Source of the DNA: Solirubrobacterales bacterium 67-14
GTDB lineage: Bacteria > Actinomycetota > Thermoleophilia > Solirubrobacterales > 70-9
Direction of reading: 5' to 3'
Length of the DNA stretch: 64,000 bases
NCBI GenBank assembly: GCA_001897355.1
Contig: MKST01000011.1
Coordinates: 730,103 to 794,102 of the forward strand
Part shown: positions 55,207 through 63,237 of the stretch, one piece after another
Layout of the letters: each line of letters starts with the position of its first letter
How positions within the stretch are numbered: position 1 is the first letter of the stretch
Notes under the pieces: generated by a model
Told to the model about the DNA's origin: nothing
Database searches by the model: none
Seen by the model: the letters and a program-made list of their open reading frames with translations, nothing else
Translations under genes and position numbers: made by a program

Positions 55207-55805
55207 TGGGGTACTGCTCCTTCCAACTGCTGGTGAATTGAGGCAAGGTCTTCCCGCTCGATCAGGCGCGAGAGCAGGGAGTCCAGTTCTTGAAGGTCTT
55301 CTTCCGAGAAGCTGCTGGCCAACTTCACGGCGCCGACGGCGCGGCCCATCAGGGCGGCGTTGGTCACCTGATGGCCCTGGTCGGTCAGGCTGACCAGCCG
55401 GCGGCGGCGATCTTCCGGATCCTCGACCCGGGAGACGAGGCCCTTGCGGACCAGGCCGTCGATCGCCCGGCTCATGGCCGGCATCGAGGCCCCGGTCGAC
55501 TGGCTGATGTCGGCGAGGCAGAAGCTGTCTCGCGACTCGAATACGCCGAGGCTCATCAACGCCTTGAACTCGAGGAAGGAAAGCCCGTGGGCATCCGCTT
55601 CGAGCAGAGCGGTCGGCGCGGCGCCGAAGGAGAGCATGCGACGGAAGAGGGTTCCGAACTGGAGCGCCACCCGAAGCGCCTCGGGCGAGGCTTCGTCGAT
55701 CACGTCCTGGCTAGCCGCCCGGGCCGCTTCGACGCTGTTGCCGGCACTGCTGTCCGGCTGGTCGGCGCCTTCGTCTGCGGCTTTCACGGCCTCGGTATCG
55801 GTCAT
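55203..55805 (-). CDS. MarR family transcriptional regulator
   Basis: A 200-residue winged-helix regulator. The wHTH core is LSFLEFKALMSLGVFESRDS, DISQSTGASMPAMSRAIDGL and VSRVEDPEDRRRRLVSLTDQ (the DxRxxR wing). An acidic disordered N-terminus of about 45 residues precedes it. The start ATG is at 55805. It leads an operon with the drug exporter and probably represses it; the operator lies right upstream. Phenolic or drug ligands are typical of the family. Confidence 0.9.
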   Translation of the reverse strand: MTDTEAVKAADEGADQPDSSAGNSVEAARAASQDVIDEASPEALRVALQFGTLFRRMLSFGAAPTALLEADAHGLSFLEFKALMSLGVFESRDSFCLADISQSTGASMPAMSRAIDGLVRKGLVSRVEDPEDRRRRLVSLTDQGHQVTNAALMGRAVGAVKLASSFSEEDLQELDSLLSRLIEREDLASIHQQLEGAVPQ

Positions 55806-55812
55806 GACGAAG

Positions 55813-55841
55813 ATATTTGCGCTTTCGCAACTATTTGTCAA
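55813..55841 (-). promoter_or_regulatory. Promoter of marR-exporter operon with MarR-type palindrome in the spacer
   Basis: On minus, TTGACA (complement of 55836-55841) and AAATAT (complement of 55813-55818) are separated by exactly 17 bases. Within the spacer lies TTGCG-CTTT-CGCAA (55817-55830, plus-strand reading), a perfect 5-4-5 palindrome. The -10 ends eight bases from the ATG at 55805, so the mRNA may be leaderless. A second TTGTCAAT copy at 55851-55858 repeats 55835-55842 and may be a second site. Confidence 0.8.
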
Positions 55842-55888
55842 TTGGAAATGTTGTCAATGTGATGAATATCACAGCTCCTACCCCTGCT

Positions 55889-55937
55889 GTTCCGGGGGCG
55901 TTTACCCACGGATTCCTTGGGTAAACGCCCCCGGAAC
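55889..55937. terminator. Perfect 20-bp hairpin between marR and the MMPL gene
   Basis: GTTCCGGGGGCGTTTACCCA (55889-55908) is the exact reverse complement of 55918-55937, with a 9-nt loop. It follows the 42-nt repeats downstream of the MMPL gene stop and precedes the marR promoter. It may end MMPL transcription before the marR promoter. Confidence 0.7.
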
Positions 55938-55964
55938 ACGGCGCGAACCGGCTTCCCGGGCGTG

Positions 55965-56006
55965 GTGGGTCGGTTTTCCGGTGTATCGACCGGTTTTCCG
56001 ACCCAC
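55965..56006. repeat. 42-nt palindromic repeat, copy 2
   Basis: GTGGGTCGG (55965-55973) pairs with CCGACCCAC (55998-56006), and the pairing extends outward to 55961-56010 (13 bp). The inner arm TTTTCCGG is not self-complementary at the TTTT, so this copy is a degraded hairpin, unlike copies 1 and 3. It lies 19 bases beyond the MMPL stop. Confidence 0.8.
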
Positions 56007-56024
56007 CACGTCATCCGCGCCGCC

Positions 56025-58346
56025 TCATGCCTGGTTGCCGGCAGGCAGTGGGTCGGATTTCCGGCGGTCTGGCCGGAAATCCGACCCACCTGGTTCGTCG
56101 TCTCCTTCGGTCGTCGCGACCGGGGCGGGGACTCCTTCCAGGTTGATCTTCGGGAGCCACTCCAGCCAGGCCGGCAGGTACCAGTTCCACTTGCCGAGCA
56201 GCTTCATCGTCGCCGGGACCAGGATCCCGCGGACGATCGTCGCGTCGATCAGCACCGCCGCCGCCAACCCGACGCCCATCTGCTTGAACTCGAGCATCGA
56301 GAGGGTGGCGAAGATCGAGAACACGGCGACCATCACGATCGCGGCCGAGGTGACCGGGCCGGCGGTCCGCCGCAACCCGTACTCGATCGACTCCGAGGTG
56401 CTGCGGCCCTGGTCATGCGCCTCGCGGATCCGGCTGAGGATGAACACGTGGTAGTCCATCGAGAGCCCGAAGAGGATCACGAAGAGGAACATCGGCAGCC
56501 AGGCGGTGATCCCGCCGATCGAATCGAACCCGAGCAGCCCCTCGAGGTGCCCTTCCTGGAAGACCCAGACGAGCAGCCCGTAGGCCGCCCCGACCGAGAG
56601 CAGGTTGAGCAGGATCGAGGTGGCCGGGATCACGACCGAGCGGAAGGCGACCATCAGCAGGATGAAGGCGGCCATCAGCACGAAGGCGAAGACCAGCGGG
56701 CCCCGTTCCTTCATCAGGTCGTTGAAGTCCTTCGACCCGGCGGTCATGCCGTTGACGTTGGTCTCGGTGCCGGCGACCTGGCCGATCGTCTGAGGGATCA
56801 CCTCTTCCCGCAGCTCGACCAGCGCGTCGTCGGAAGCGTCGTCGGTCCCGCTCCCGGCGAGGGGCACGTTGACCACTTCGACCTTGCCGTTCGGGCTGAC
56901 GACCGAAGTCACCGGCGTACCGAATTCCTTCGGGCCGTCGACCGCCTGTTTCAACGCGGCGATGCCCTGCTGGACTTCGGGAGAGCGGACGTCATCGGCC
57001 TCGATCACCACGTTGGCCGGCTCGGGGCCACCGGGGAAGGCCTCGTCGACCTGGTTGTAGGCCTTGATCACCGGCAGGTCTTGAGGCAGTGCCTCTGCCC
57101 CGGGCACCACGGTGTGGAGCTTGAAGGCCGGCAGCGCCAGCAGTACGAGCAGCCCACCGGCCAGGAGGGCCGAGAGTGCCGGGCGACGCAACACGGTCCG
57201 CACGAAGCGGGCCCAGAAGCCGCCATCCCTGGTGGCCAGCACGCTCTCCTGGCCACCGACGCGCCGGATCCTTCGCCGCCGACGCAGGCGGTCGATCAGC
57301 GGGATCCGGCCCTTGTCGACCCGGTCGCCCAGCCAGGCGAGGATCGCCGGCAGCACGGTCAGCGAGCCGACCACCGCGACCGCGACGACCAGGATGGTGC
57401 CGGTCGCGAACGAACTGAAGGTGGCGTCGCCGGTGATGTACATGCCGGCCATCGCGATCATCACCGTGATGCCGGAAACGATCACCGCCCGGCCCGAGGT
57501 CGCCGCGGCCGCTTCCAAGGACGCGGACTCGGACCGGCCGGCAGCCCGCTCCTCTCGTTCGCGGCGCAGGTAGAACAGCGAGTAGTCGACTCCGACCGCG
57601 AGGCCGATCAACAGGATCACCGAGTTGGCCGCATCCGACATCGGGGTGATGTGACTGACCAGTGCGGTCAGTCCGATCGCCGCCGCTACCGCGGTCAGGC
57701 CGAGCAGCAGCGGTACGCCGGCGGCGATGAAGGCGCCGAAGGCGAGCACCAGGATCAGCAGCGTGACCGGCAGCGAGGTGAACTCGGCCTTCTGGAAGTC
57801 GTCCTCGAAGGCCTGGCCGATCTGCTCGTTCGCCGAGGCATCGCCGAACTGCGCGAAGCTGTACCCGGGTGCCCGGGCGCGAGCCTCGTTGACCGCGTCC
57901 TGGGTCGCGCCGAGCCGGTCGCCCAGTTCGTCGTCGTCACCGGCCAGGTCGAAGGTGACCAGCCCGGACTTGCCGTCCGAAGAAAGCTGGGCCTGGTTGC
58001 CCGGGGCGAACGGGCTCTCGACCCGCGAGACATACGGCGTGTCCTTGAGCTCCCGGCTGAGGTGGGCAGCGGCGGCGCGGAAGCCGGAGCTCGTGTTCGA
58101 GCTGTCGGCCGGAGCCTTGATCAGGATCTGCTCGGTCGCCTTCTCGGGGAAGTTCTCCGAGGTCGCCACCTCGGCGCGGCCGGATTCCCCGACCCCGCTT
58201 TCGGCGTCGGTCTGGGTCCTGGTCCCGACCATTCCTCCGAGGACGACGGCCAATATGACGAAGAGGAGCCAACCCCAGATCGCGGTCTTGCGATGGGTCG
58301 CGCTCCACCTCCCGGCCCGGGCAGCGATGTTGTGACTGGTATCCAT
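56025..58346 (-). CDS. MMPL/RND family transporter
   Basis: 773 residues with the duplicated RND plan: one helix, an extracellular loop of about 150 residues, five helices, and the same again. Marks include GVDYSLFYLRREREERAAGR after helix 4 and, in the second half, GLSMDYHVFILSRIREAHDQ. The Asp-Tyr pair in these helices is the proton relay of MmpL proteins, which move lipids or drugs across the membrane. The C-terminal tail (about 21 residues, GGSDFRPDRRKSDPLPAGNQ) is encoded by the palindromic repeat copy 3 and adjacent bases. Confidence 0.92.
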   Translation of the reverse strand: MDTSHNIAARAGRWSATHRKTAIWGWLLFVILAVVLGGMVGTRTQTDAESGVGESGRAEVATSENFPEKATEQILIKAPADSSNTSSGFRAAAAHLSRELKDTPYVSRVESPFAPGNQAQLSSDGKSGLVTFDLAGDDDELGDRLGATQDAVNEARARAPGYSFAQFGDASANEQIGQAFEDDFQKAEFTSLPVTLLILVLAFGAFIAAGVPLLLGLTAVAAAIGLTALVSHITPMSDAANSVILLIGLAVGVDYSLFYLRREREERAAGRSESASLEAAAATSGRAVIVSGITVMIAMAGMYITGDATFSSFATGTILVVAVAVVGSLTVLPAILAWLGDRVDKGRIPLIDRLRRRRRIRRVGGQESVLATRDGGFWARFVRTVLRRPALSALLAGGLLVLLALPAFKLHTVVPGAEALPQDLPVIKAYNQVDEAFPGGPEPANVVIEADDVRSPEVQQGIAALKQAVDGPKEFGTPVTSVVSPNGKVEVVNVPLAGSGTDDASDDALVELREEVIPQTIGQVAGTETNVNGMTAGSKDFNDLMKERGPLVFAFVLMAAFILLMVAFRSVVIPATSILLNLLSVGAAYGLLVWVFQEGHLEGLLGFDSIGGITAWLPMFLFVILFGLSMDYHVFILSRIREAHDQGRSTSESIEYGLRRTAGPVTSAAIVMVAVFSIFATLSMLEFKQMGVGLAAAVLIDATIVRGILVPATMKLLGKWNWYLPAWLEWLPKINLEGVPAPVATTEGDDEPGGSDFRPDRRKSDPLPAGNQA
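56048..56089. repeat. 42-nt palindromic repeat, copy 3 (inside the MMPL reading frame)
   Basis: GTGGGTCGGATTTCCGG (56048-56064) is the exact reverse complement of 56073-56089, with an 8-nt loop. It lies 23 bases before the MMPL stop on minus, so the transporter's last residues are translated from the repeat. It is 41 bases from copy 2. The outer 16 bases of each arm match copy 1 at 4032-4073 except the outermost pair. Confidence 0.85.
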
Positions 58347-58426
58347 GCCAGTAAGACTGCCTTTGGCATGGCCGCCGGGAAATGGGGATGTCTCCTCTTT
58401 TTGCCGTGTGCTGACTGCCCCTTAGG

Positions 58427-58444
58427 GGTGCGGAAAACCGCACC
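58427..58444. promoter_or_regulatory. Palindrome in the divergent promoter region
   Basis: GGTGCGG-AAAA-CCGCACC is a perfect 7-4-7 palindrome 66 bases before the kinase start and 81 bases before the MMPL start. Its position between two divergent genes suits an operator for the response regulator or another repressor. It could also be a small hairpin. Confidence 0.4.
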
Positions 58445-58509
58445 GTGAACGGATCGAATCGGGTGCTGTCTACACCAACGATTCCCTTGCCATCGGTCAG
58501 AATCAAGCT

Positions 58510-60267
58510 ATGAGCAGCGTCTCGAACCTGCGCCAGAAACTGAACTTGCTGATGGTGCTCGGAATCCTCGCCGGGGCCGGCGGGGCGGTCATGATCGCGC
58601 TCGCCCATCAGGAAGTCGACCATCCGGTGGTCGAGATCACCCTGCGGGTGCTCACCGGCTGGACCTGGCTGGCGGTAGGAATCTTCGCCTGGTGGCGCCG
58701 CCCGGACAACCCCTTCGGCAAGTGGATGGTCTTCACCAGCTTCGCCTGGATGGCCCAGTTCCTGACCTATGCCAACTCTTCGCTGGTCTTCACCTTCGGC
58801 CTGGTAATCGCGTATGTCTTCCCATTCGCGCTGATCCAAACCCTGGTCCGGTTTCCGACCGGCCGGATCGAGTCCCGTACCGACCGCTGGGTCCTGCGCC
58901 TGGTCGTGGTCGCCCTGCTGCTGGTCCTGCTGGCGATCTTCTTCACCACGACGGACAACTTCGGCATCGAGGACGGGCCGCGGAACCTCCTGCTCCTGAC
59001 CGACTCGCCGACGGTCTCGGCAGTGCTGTTCATCATCGCGAACGCCTGCGCGATCGTTCTCGTACTCGCCCTGATCCACAGCTTCACGACCAAGTACTCG
59101 GCCGCCTCGCCTCCGGTCAGACGACTGATCGGGCCCGTCCTCTGGACCTCCACGGCACTCCTGGCTCTGCTCGGCGTCTCCTCGATCTTCTCGATCGCCG
59201 AGCTCGACGCCGCCGAGGTGATCACCGGGATCGTCAGTGCCGTGACCGCCATGCTGCTGCCGCTCGCGTTCCTGGTCGGCCTGGCCCGCAGCAAGCTGGT
59301 CCGGGGCCAGGCGCTCGGACGGATGCTCGAACGGGTCGCCCACGAAACCGATCCGGTGAAGATGCAGGAAGCGGTGGCGGAGGCACTCGGCGACCCTTCG
59401 GTCGAGCTGGCTTTCTGGTTGCCTGACACCAGGCAGTACGTCGACGCCCGGGGCTTGCCGACCTCCGAACCGGAGCCCAATTCCGGCCGGGCCGCCAGCG
59501 TCGTCTCGATGGACGGCCGCAAGGTGGCGCTGATCGTGCACGAAGGGGCGTTGCTGGAGGAGCCGGAGAAGATCGAAGCGGTCAGCCGCGGCGCCGCGCT
59601 CGCCTTCGAGAACGCCCGGCTCGAGGCGGAGGTCCGGGCCAACGTGGCCGAGCTGCGGGCCTCCCGGGTGCGGATCGTCGAGGCCGGCGACGCCGCCCGC
59701 CGGGAGATCGAGCGAAACCTCCACGACGGCGCCCAGCAGAACTTGATCTCGCTCGCCCTGAAGCTGCAGATGGCCCGCTCCCGGGTCGAGTCGGACCCGC
59801 GCGGCGCGATCGAGATCCTCGACGGGGCCGGCGCCGAGCTCGAACAGACCATGGCCGAGCTGCGAGAACTGGCCCGCGGCATCCACCCCGCGGTGCTGTC
59901 GGACCGCGGACTCGACGCCGCCCTGCTGGCCCTCGCCCACCGGGCGCCGCTGCCGGTCGAGGTCGGCGAGATGCCCGACGGCCGCCTGCCGGAACCGGTC
60001 GAGGCCGCCGCCTACTACGTGGTCGCCGAGTCGCTCACCAATGTTGTCCGCTACGCCGAGGCGAGCCGGGCCAAGGTCGACATCTCCCGGGCCGGCGGGA
60101 TCGTCCGGATCCGGATCGCCGACGACGGGGTCGGTGGTGCCGACCCCAGCCAGGGCTCCGGCCTGAACGGCCTGGCCGACCGGATCGCCGCGCTCGACGG
60201 CAGCCTCGCGCTCGACAGCCCGATCGGTGAAGGCACCGTCGTGGAGGTGGTGATCCCGTGCGGGTAG
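58510..60267 (+). CDS. Membrane sensor histidine kinase (HisKA_3)
   Basis: 585 residues. About seven membrane segments fill residues 12-265 (for example VFTFGLVIAYVFPFALIQTL and VLFIIANACAIVLVLALIHS), with no large extracellular sensor loop. A degenerate GAF-like region (about 275-375) precedes the dimer helix with phospho-His405 in IERNLHDGAQQNLISLAL. The HATPase domain follows (VVAESLTNVVRYAEAS, IADDGVGGADPSQGSGLNGL). This is the DesK/LiaS-like cell-envelope sensing type. It overlaps its response regulator by ten bases. Confidence 0.9.
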   Translation: MSSVSNLRQKLNLLMVLGILAGAGGAVMIALAHQEVDHPVVEITLRVLTGWTWLAVGIFAWWRRPDNPFGKWMVFTSFAWMAQFLTYANSSLVFTFGLVIAYVFPFALIQTLVRFPTGRIESRTDRWVLRLVVVALLLVLLAIFFTTTDNFGIEDGPRNLLLLTDSPTVSAVLFIIANACAIVLVLALIHSFTTKYSAASPPVRRLIGPVLWTSTALLALLGVSSIFSIAELDAAEVITGIVSAVTAMLLPLAFLVGLARSKLVRGQALGRMLERVAHETDPVKMQEAVAEALGDPSVELAFWLPDTRQYVDARGLPTSEPEPNSGRAASVVSMDGRKVALIVHEGALLEEPEKIEAVSRGAALAFENARLEAEVRANVAELRASRVRIVEAGDAARREIERNLHDGAQQNLISLALKLQMARSRVESDPRGAIEILDGAGAELEQTMAELRELARGIHPAVLSDRGLDAALLALAHRAPLPVEVGEMPDGRLPEPVEAAAYYVVAESLTNVVRYAEASRAKVDISRAGGIVRIRIADDGVGGADPSQGSGLNGLADRIAALDGSLALDSPIGEGTVVEVVIPCG

Positions 60268-60911
60268 TGGTCGCCGACGATTCGATCCTGCTCCGTGAGG
60301 GAGTGGTCCGGGTGCTGGAGGACGACGGCTTCGAGGTCGTCGGCCAGGCCGGCGATGCCGAAGACCTGCTGCGCAAGGTCGGCGCCCACCAGCCGGACGT
60401 AGCGGTGGTGGACATCCGCATGCCCCCGAACCTGACCGACGACGGCCTCCAGGCCGCGAAGAAGATCCGGGCCGAATATCCGGGCACCGGGGTGCTGGTG
60501 CTCTCGCAGTACCTCGAGGAGAGCTACGCCCTCGACCTGGTCGCCGACTCGGCCGAAGGCGTCGGCTACCTGCTGAAGGACCGCGTCGCCGAGATCGACC
60601 GCTTCACCGAATCGGTGCGGAGGGTCGGAAGCGGCGGCTCGGCCCTCGACCCGGAGGTCGTCTCGCACCTGCTCGGCCGTCGCCGCCGTGAGGATCCGCT
60701 CGAGGTCTTGACCGCCCGCGAGCGCGAGGTCCTCGGGCTGATGGCCGAGGGACGCTCGAACATCGCGATCGCCGAATCCCTCGTGGTCACCGAGCGGGCG
60801 GTCGAAAAGCACGTCACCTCGATCTTCAGCAAGCTCGACCTCGCCCCGACCGCCGAGGACCACCGCCGCGTCCTCGCGGTCCTCACCTACGTCAAGGCGA
60901 TCGGCGAGTAA
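60258..60911 (+). CDS. Response regulator, NarL/LuxR family
   Basis: A 217-residue regulator. The receiver domain has Asp7-Asp8 in VVVADDSILLREG and phospho-acceptor Asp52 in VAVVDIRMPP, with Lys in GYLLKDRVAE. The LuxR helix-turn-helix is VLTAREREVLGLMAEGRSNI, then AIAESLVVTERAVEKHVTSI. GTG start at 60258, ten bases inside the kinase gene. With the kinase it forms a two-gene operon divergent from the MMPL transporter, which is a natural candidate target. Confidence 0.92.
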   Translation: MRVVVADDSILLREGVVRVLEDDGFEVVGQAGDAEDLLRKVGAHQPDVAVVDIRMPPNLTDDGLQAAKKIRAEYPGTGVLVLSQYLEESYALDLVADSAEGVGYLLKDRVAEIDRFTESVRRVGSGGSALDPEVVSHLLGRRRREDPLEVLTAREREVLGLMAEGRSNIAIAESLVVTERAVEKHVTSIFSKLDLAPTAEDHRRVLAVLTYVKAIGE

Positions 60912-60927
60912 GGCCCGGGCCGCCGGC

Positions 60928-60972
60928 CGAAGTAAGGAAAGTTGGCAATAGTTGCCAACTTTCCTTACTTCG
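60928..60972. terminator. Perfect 21-bp hairpin between convergent genes
   Basis: 60928-60948 is the exact reverse complement of 60952-60972 with a 3-nt loop (TAG). The response-regulator stop is 16 bases upstream on plus and the DUF4349 stop is six bases away on minus, so it serves both transcripts. The inner arms are AT-rich and there is no T tract. Confidence 0.78.
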
Positions 60973-60978
60973 CCGGTC

Positions 60979-62280
60979 TCATTCGTCTTCGAGGACGCGG
61001 CGGCGGGAGCGGCGGACCCAGGCCCGGTTGAGAGCGAGGGCGATCAGGACGACGATGCCGATCGGGATCGCCACGGCCAGGGCCAGCACGGTGACCCCGG
61101 CGGCGACACCGAGCAGATTGCCGGCGTCATCGATCGCGTCGCCGAGGCCCCAGCTGGATGACCCATCGTCGGACGCACTGTCGCCACCGGTTTCCACCTT
61201 GAGCGAGACCGGGGTGTAATCGGCCCGGCGCTGAAGCCGGTTGAGCCGGGTCTCGTAGTAGCTCAGGTCGTTGCGCGCCCAGCGGATCTTCTGTTCGATC
61301 TGGGCCCGCTCGCCCTCGTCGTAGGTCTCTTCGAGCTGGCCGAGCAGGCTCTTGATCTTCGCCTTCGAGTCGGCGACCTTGTCCTCGGTCTTGGTTGTAG
61401 GAGCGGTGATGTCGGTCAGCTCCTGGCTGCGGGACTTCAGGTCGGCGATCTCGGAAAGATCGGCCACCGCCGACTCGATCTGGGCCGAGGGGATCAGCAG
61501 GCTGAAGCTCGCCCCGGCCGTGCCCTCCTTCCCATCGGTCACCTTCGAGTCCATGACGATCCCGTTGTGGTCATCGGTCACCTCGACCACCTTGTTCGCC
61601 GCATCCTGAACCCCATCGGAATCCGTACCAAGGGTGATCTCGGCCTCGCGGGCGACATCACGGTTCCGTCGGGGGAACTTGGCAGCCATTTCGGTTTGCT
61701 CATCAAGCTGAATGCCGCCGGCCGACAGCTGCGCCGAAGGCCGCGTGGGTCCCTTCAGGTCGGGCTTCGACTGGATCGACTTGATCTCGGGGGGCATCGC
61801 AGTATCGGCGCTACTCTGGTCGCCGAAGGAACGGCTCTCGGTAGCAGCGTCTGCCGCTGTATTCCCGGCCCCTTCGCCGGCCGCGTTTTGGGAAGCCATC
61901 TTCGGGGTGTTCGTGGTGGACGCGGAGTCGCTGCCGGCACCGCCGAAGTCCGGGCCGGAGTTGGCGTTGACAACGACCACGGCGACGATGAAGAGCACTC
62001 CGACCGTTCCGGCGAAGGCCGGGATCATCGTCCGGTTGCCGGCCAGCCAGCGGCGGAAGCGTTCGCCGAGGGTCCCGATCCCTCCCTTGCCCTGCTTTCC
62101 CAGGGCAGTCTCGTCCGCCCACTCCGGCGGAAAGTGGTCGGCGACCGCCTGGTCAAGGCGCTCCGTGAACTCCGGTTCCGGAGTCGGCCGGTTCTCGCGG
62201 AGGGCCTGGGCCAGGCCGGCGAACTCACGCTCGTTGAAATCCTCGTTCATCTCGAAATCCTTTTCGTCTTCGCGGCTCAT
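60979..62280 (-). CDS. DUF4349 protein, probable membrane anti-sigma factor
   Basis: 433 residues. A cytosolic N-terminus of about 80 residues (ENRPTPEPEFTERLDQAVAD, as in zinc-free anti-sigma domains) is followed by a helix at about 85-105. The extracellular part is low-complexity and then has a DUF4349 domain with a long coiled coil (DKVADSKAKIKSLLGQLEET, QIEQKIRWARNDLSYYETRL). A second helix (about 390-415) and a basic tail end it. The ATG overlaps the sigma gene stop by four bases. DUF4349 proteins are of unknown role; the pairing with an ECF sigma factor implies signal-controlled release. Confidence 0.82.
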   Translation of the reverse strand: MSREDEKDFEMNEDFNEREFAGLAQALRENRPTPEPEFTERLDQAVADHFPPEWADETALGKQGKGGIGTLGERFRRWLAGNRTMIPAFAGTVGVLFIVAVVVVNANSGPDFGGAGSDSASTTNTPKMASQNAAGEGAGNTAADAATESRSFGDQSSADTAMPPEIKSIQSKPDLKGPTRPSAQLSAGGIQLDEQTEMAAKFPRRNRDVAREAEITLGTDSDGVQDAANKVVEVTDDHNGIVMDSKVTDGKEGTAGASFSLLIPSAQIESAVADLSEIADLKSRSQELTDITAPTTKTEDKVADSKAKIKSLLGQLEETYDEGERAQIEQKIRWARNDLSYYETRLNRLQRRADYTPVSLKVETGGDSASDDGSSSWGLGDAIDDAGNLLGVAAGVTVLALAVAIPIGIVVLIALALNRAWVRRSRRRVLEDE

Positions 62281-62882
62281 TTGGCCACCTCCTCGCTGGA
62301 TGCGGTGCCGTCCGTTTCGAGGGCACTCCGCAGTCGGGTCATCGCCCGGCTCAGCCGGGTTCCCACATTGGTCGGTGAATAGCCGGTCGCCTCGGCGACC
62401 TCGACGTTGTTCAGGCCGGCGAAGAACTTCAGCGCGACCATCTCGCGATCGGCCGGTGAAAGCGTGCCGAGGGCCGCGAACAGGTCGGCCCGCTGTTCCC
62501 GGGCGACCACGCTCTCCTCGACCGGGATCGAGGTGCCGGCCACCGAGCCCCGGGCCTCCAGCCCGTCAGGCTCGATCGCCGGCACCTCGCGCTTCCGCTT
62601 CCTCAGCTCATCCAGGGCGGCATTCCGGGCGATCCCGAAAAGCCAGCCGCGGGCGCTGCCCCGTTTGGGGTCGAAGCGGTCCCACTTGCGAAAGGCCCGC
62701 TCGAAGGCGAGCGCGGTCACATCCTCGGCTGCGATCCGGTCGCGAAGCAACCCGGCCACATAGGCGTAGAGGTCGTCGCGACTGCCGCGGTAGAGATCCT
62801 CGAAGAGGGGCCGCGGCCCGGTCCGGGGAGCATCACGAAGGGACGAGTCAGGTTCAGGGACAGCTTCCAGCATGCCGTTCAT
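62277..62882 (-). CDS. RNA polymerase ECF sigma-70 factor
   Basis: 201 residues. Sigma region 2 is in LYRGSRDDLYAYVAGLLRDR, EDVTALAFERAFRKWDRFDP and ARGWLFGIARNAALDELRKR; region 4 is LSPADREMVALKFFAGLNNV and EVAEATGYSPTNVGTRLSRA. The start at 62882 (MNGMLEAVP) is chosen; a second ATG nine bases on is possible. It is the first gene of a coupled pair with the DUF4349 protein. Its upstream region holds copy B of the 76-nt element, 40 bases from the ATG. Confidence 0.92.
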   Translation of the reverse strand: MNGMLEAVPEPDSSLRDAPRTGPRPLFEDLYRGSRDDLYAYVAGLLRDRIAAEDVTALAFERAFRKWDRFDPKRGSARGWLFGIARNAALDELRKRKREVPAIEPDGLEARGSVAGTSIPVEESVVAREQRADLFAALGTLSPADREMVALKFFAGLNNVEVAEATGYSPTNVGTRLSRAMTRLRSALETDGTASSEEVAK

Positions 62883-62922
62883 ACCCAATCTACGGATGGC
62901 TTCGCCATGTGTCACATAAGTA

Positions 62923-62998
62923 AGTCGGGCGGGGTCCGACCCGCCCTCCACGAGACACCCACCCCACCCACTGGAACAAAGGAATGGTTGGGTAGGGC
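62923..62998 (-). repeat. 76-nt two-hairpin element, copy B
   Basis: Read on minus: stem 1 GCCCTACCCA (62989-62998) with TGGGTGGGGT (62961-62970), including two G-T pairs, around an 18-nt ACCATT loop. The linker is GGGTGTCTCGT, then GGA, stem 2 GGGCGGG with CCCGCCC around a 6-nt loop, then GACT. A T-A pair of copy A is an A-T pair here. It lies in the gap between the rubredoxin stop and the sigma-factor start, on the same strand as both. Confidence 0.9.
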
Positions 62999-63026
62999 TC
63001 CGGTGGGCGGCGCTTCGGGGTTAGCC

Positions 63027-63206
63027 CTAGCCCTCGTAGGGCTCGAAGTCCTGCTTGCGGGCTCCGCAGACGGGGCAGAACCAGTCTTCGGGGATCTCCT
63101 CGAACGCGGTACCGGCGGGGATGCCGCCGTCGGGGTCGCCCTCGGCGGGGTCGTAGATCCAGCCGCAGGACTCGCAGATCCAGAGGCTGGTGGTCATGGT
63201 GCTCAT
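63027..63206 (-). CDS. Rubredoxin
   Basis: A 59-residue electron carrier with the two rubredoxin knuckles: CESCGW near residues 11-16 and CPVCGARK near 44-51, which bind one iron. The linking sequence [20 protein letters not shown] is typical. It is short and easily missed. The ATG at 63206 is preferred; MSTMTTS precedes the first knuckle. It is divergent from the Nudix gene, with 31 bases between starts. In actinobacteria rubredoxins feed alkane hydroxylases or oxidative-stress enzymes; none is next to it here. Confidence 0.95.
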   Translation of the reverse strand: MSTMTTSLWICESCGWIYDPAEGDPDGGIPAGTAFEEIPEDWFCPVCGARKQDFEPYEG

Positions 63207-63237
63207 GGCCGGTCAGATTACCGGTACCGTTCAAGAC

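Noticed and set aside
55961-56089. Terminal inverted repeats of an insertion sequence
   Set aside because: No transposase frame lies between or beside the palindromes; each copy is a self-contained hairpin.
55917-58448. Plus-strand open frame of 843 codons opposite the MMPL gene
   Set aside because: Low-complexity Arg/Asp/Gln-rich sequence without domains; the MMPL frame on minus is well conserved in motif.
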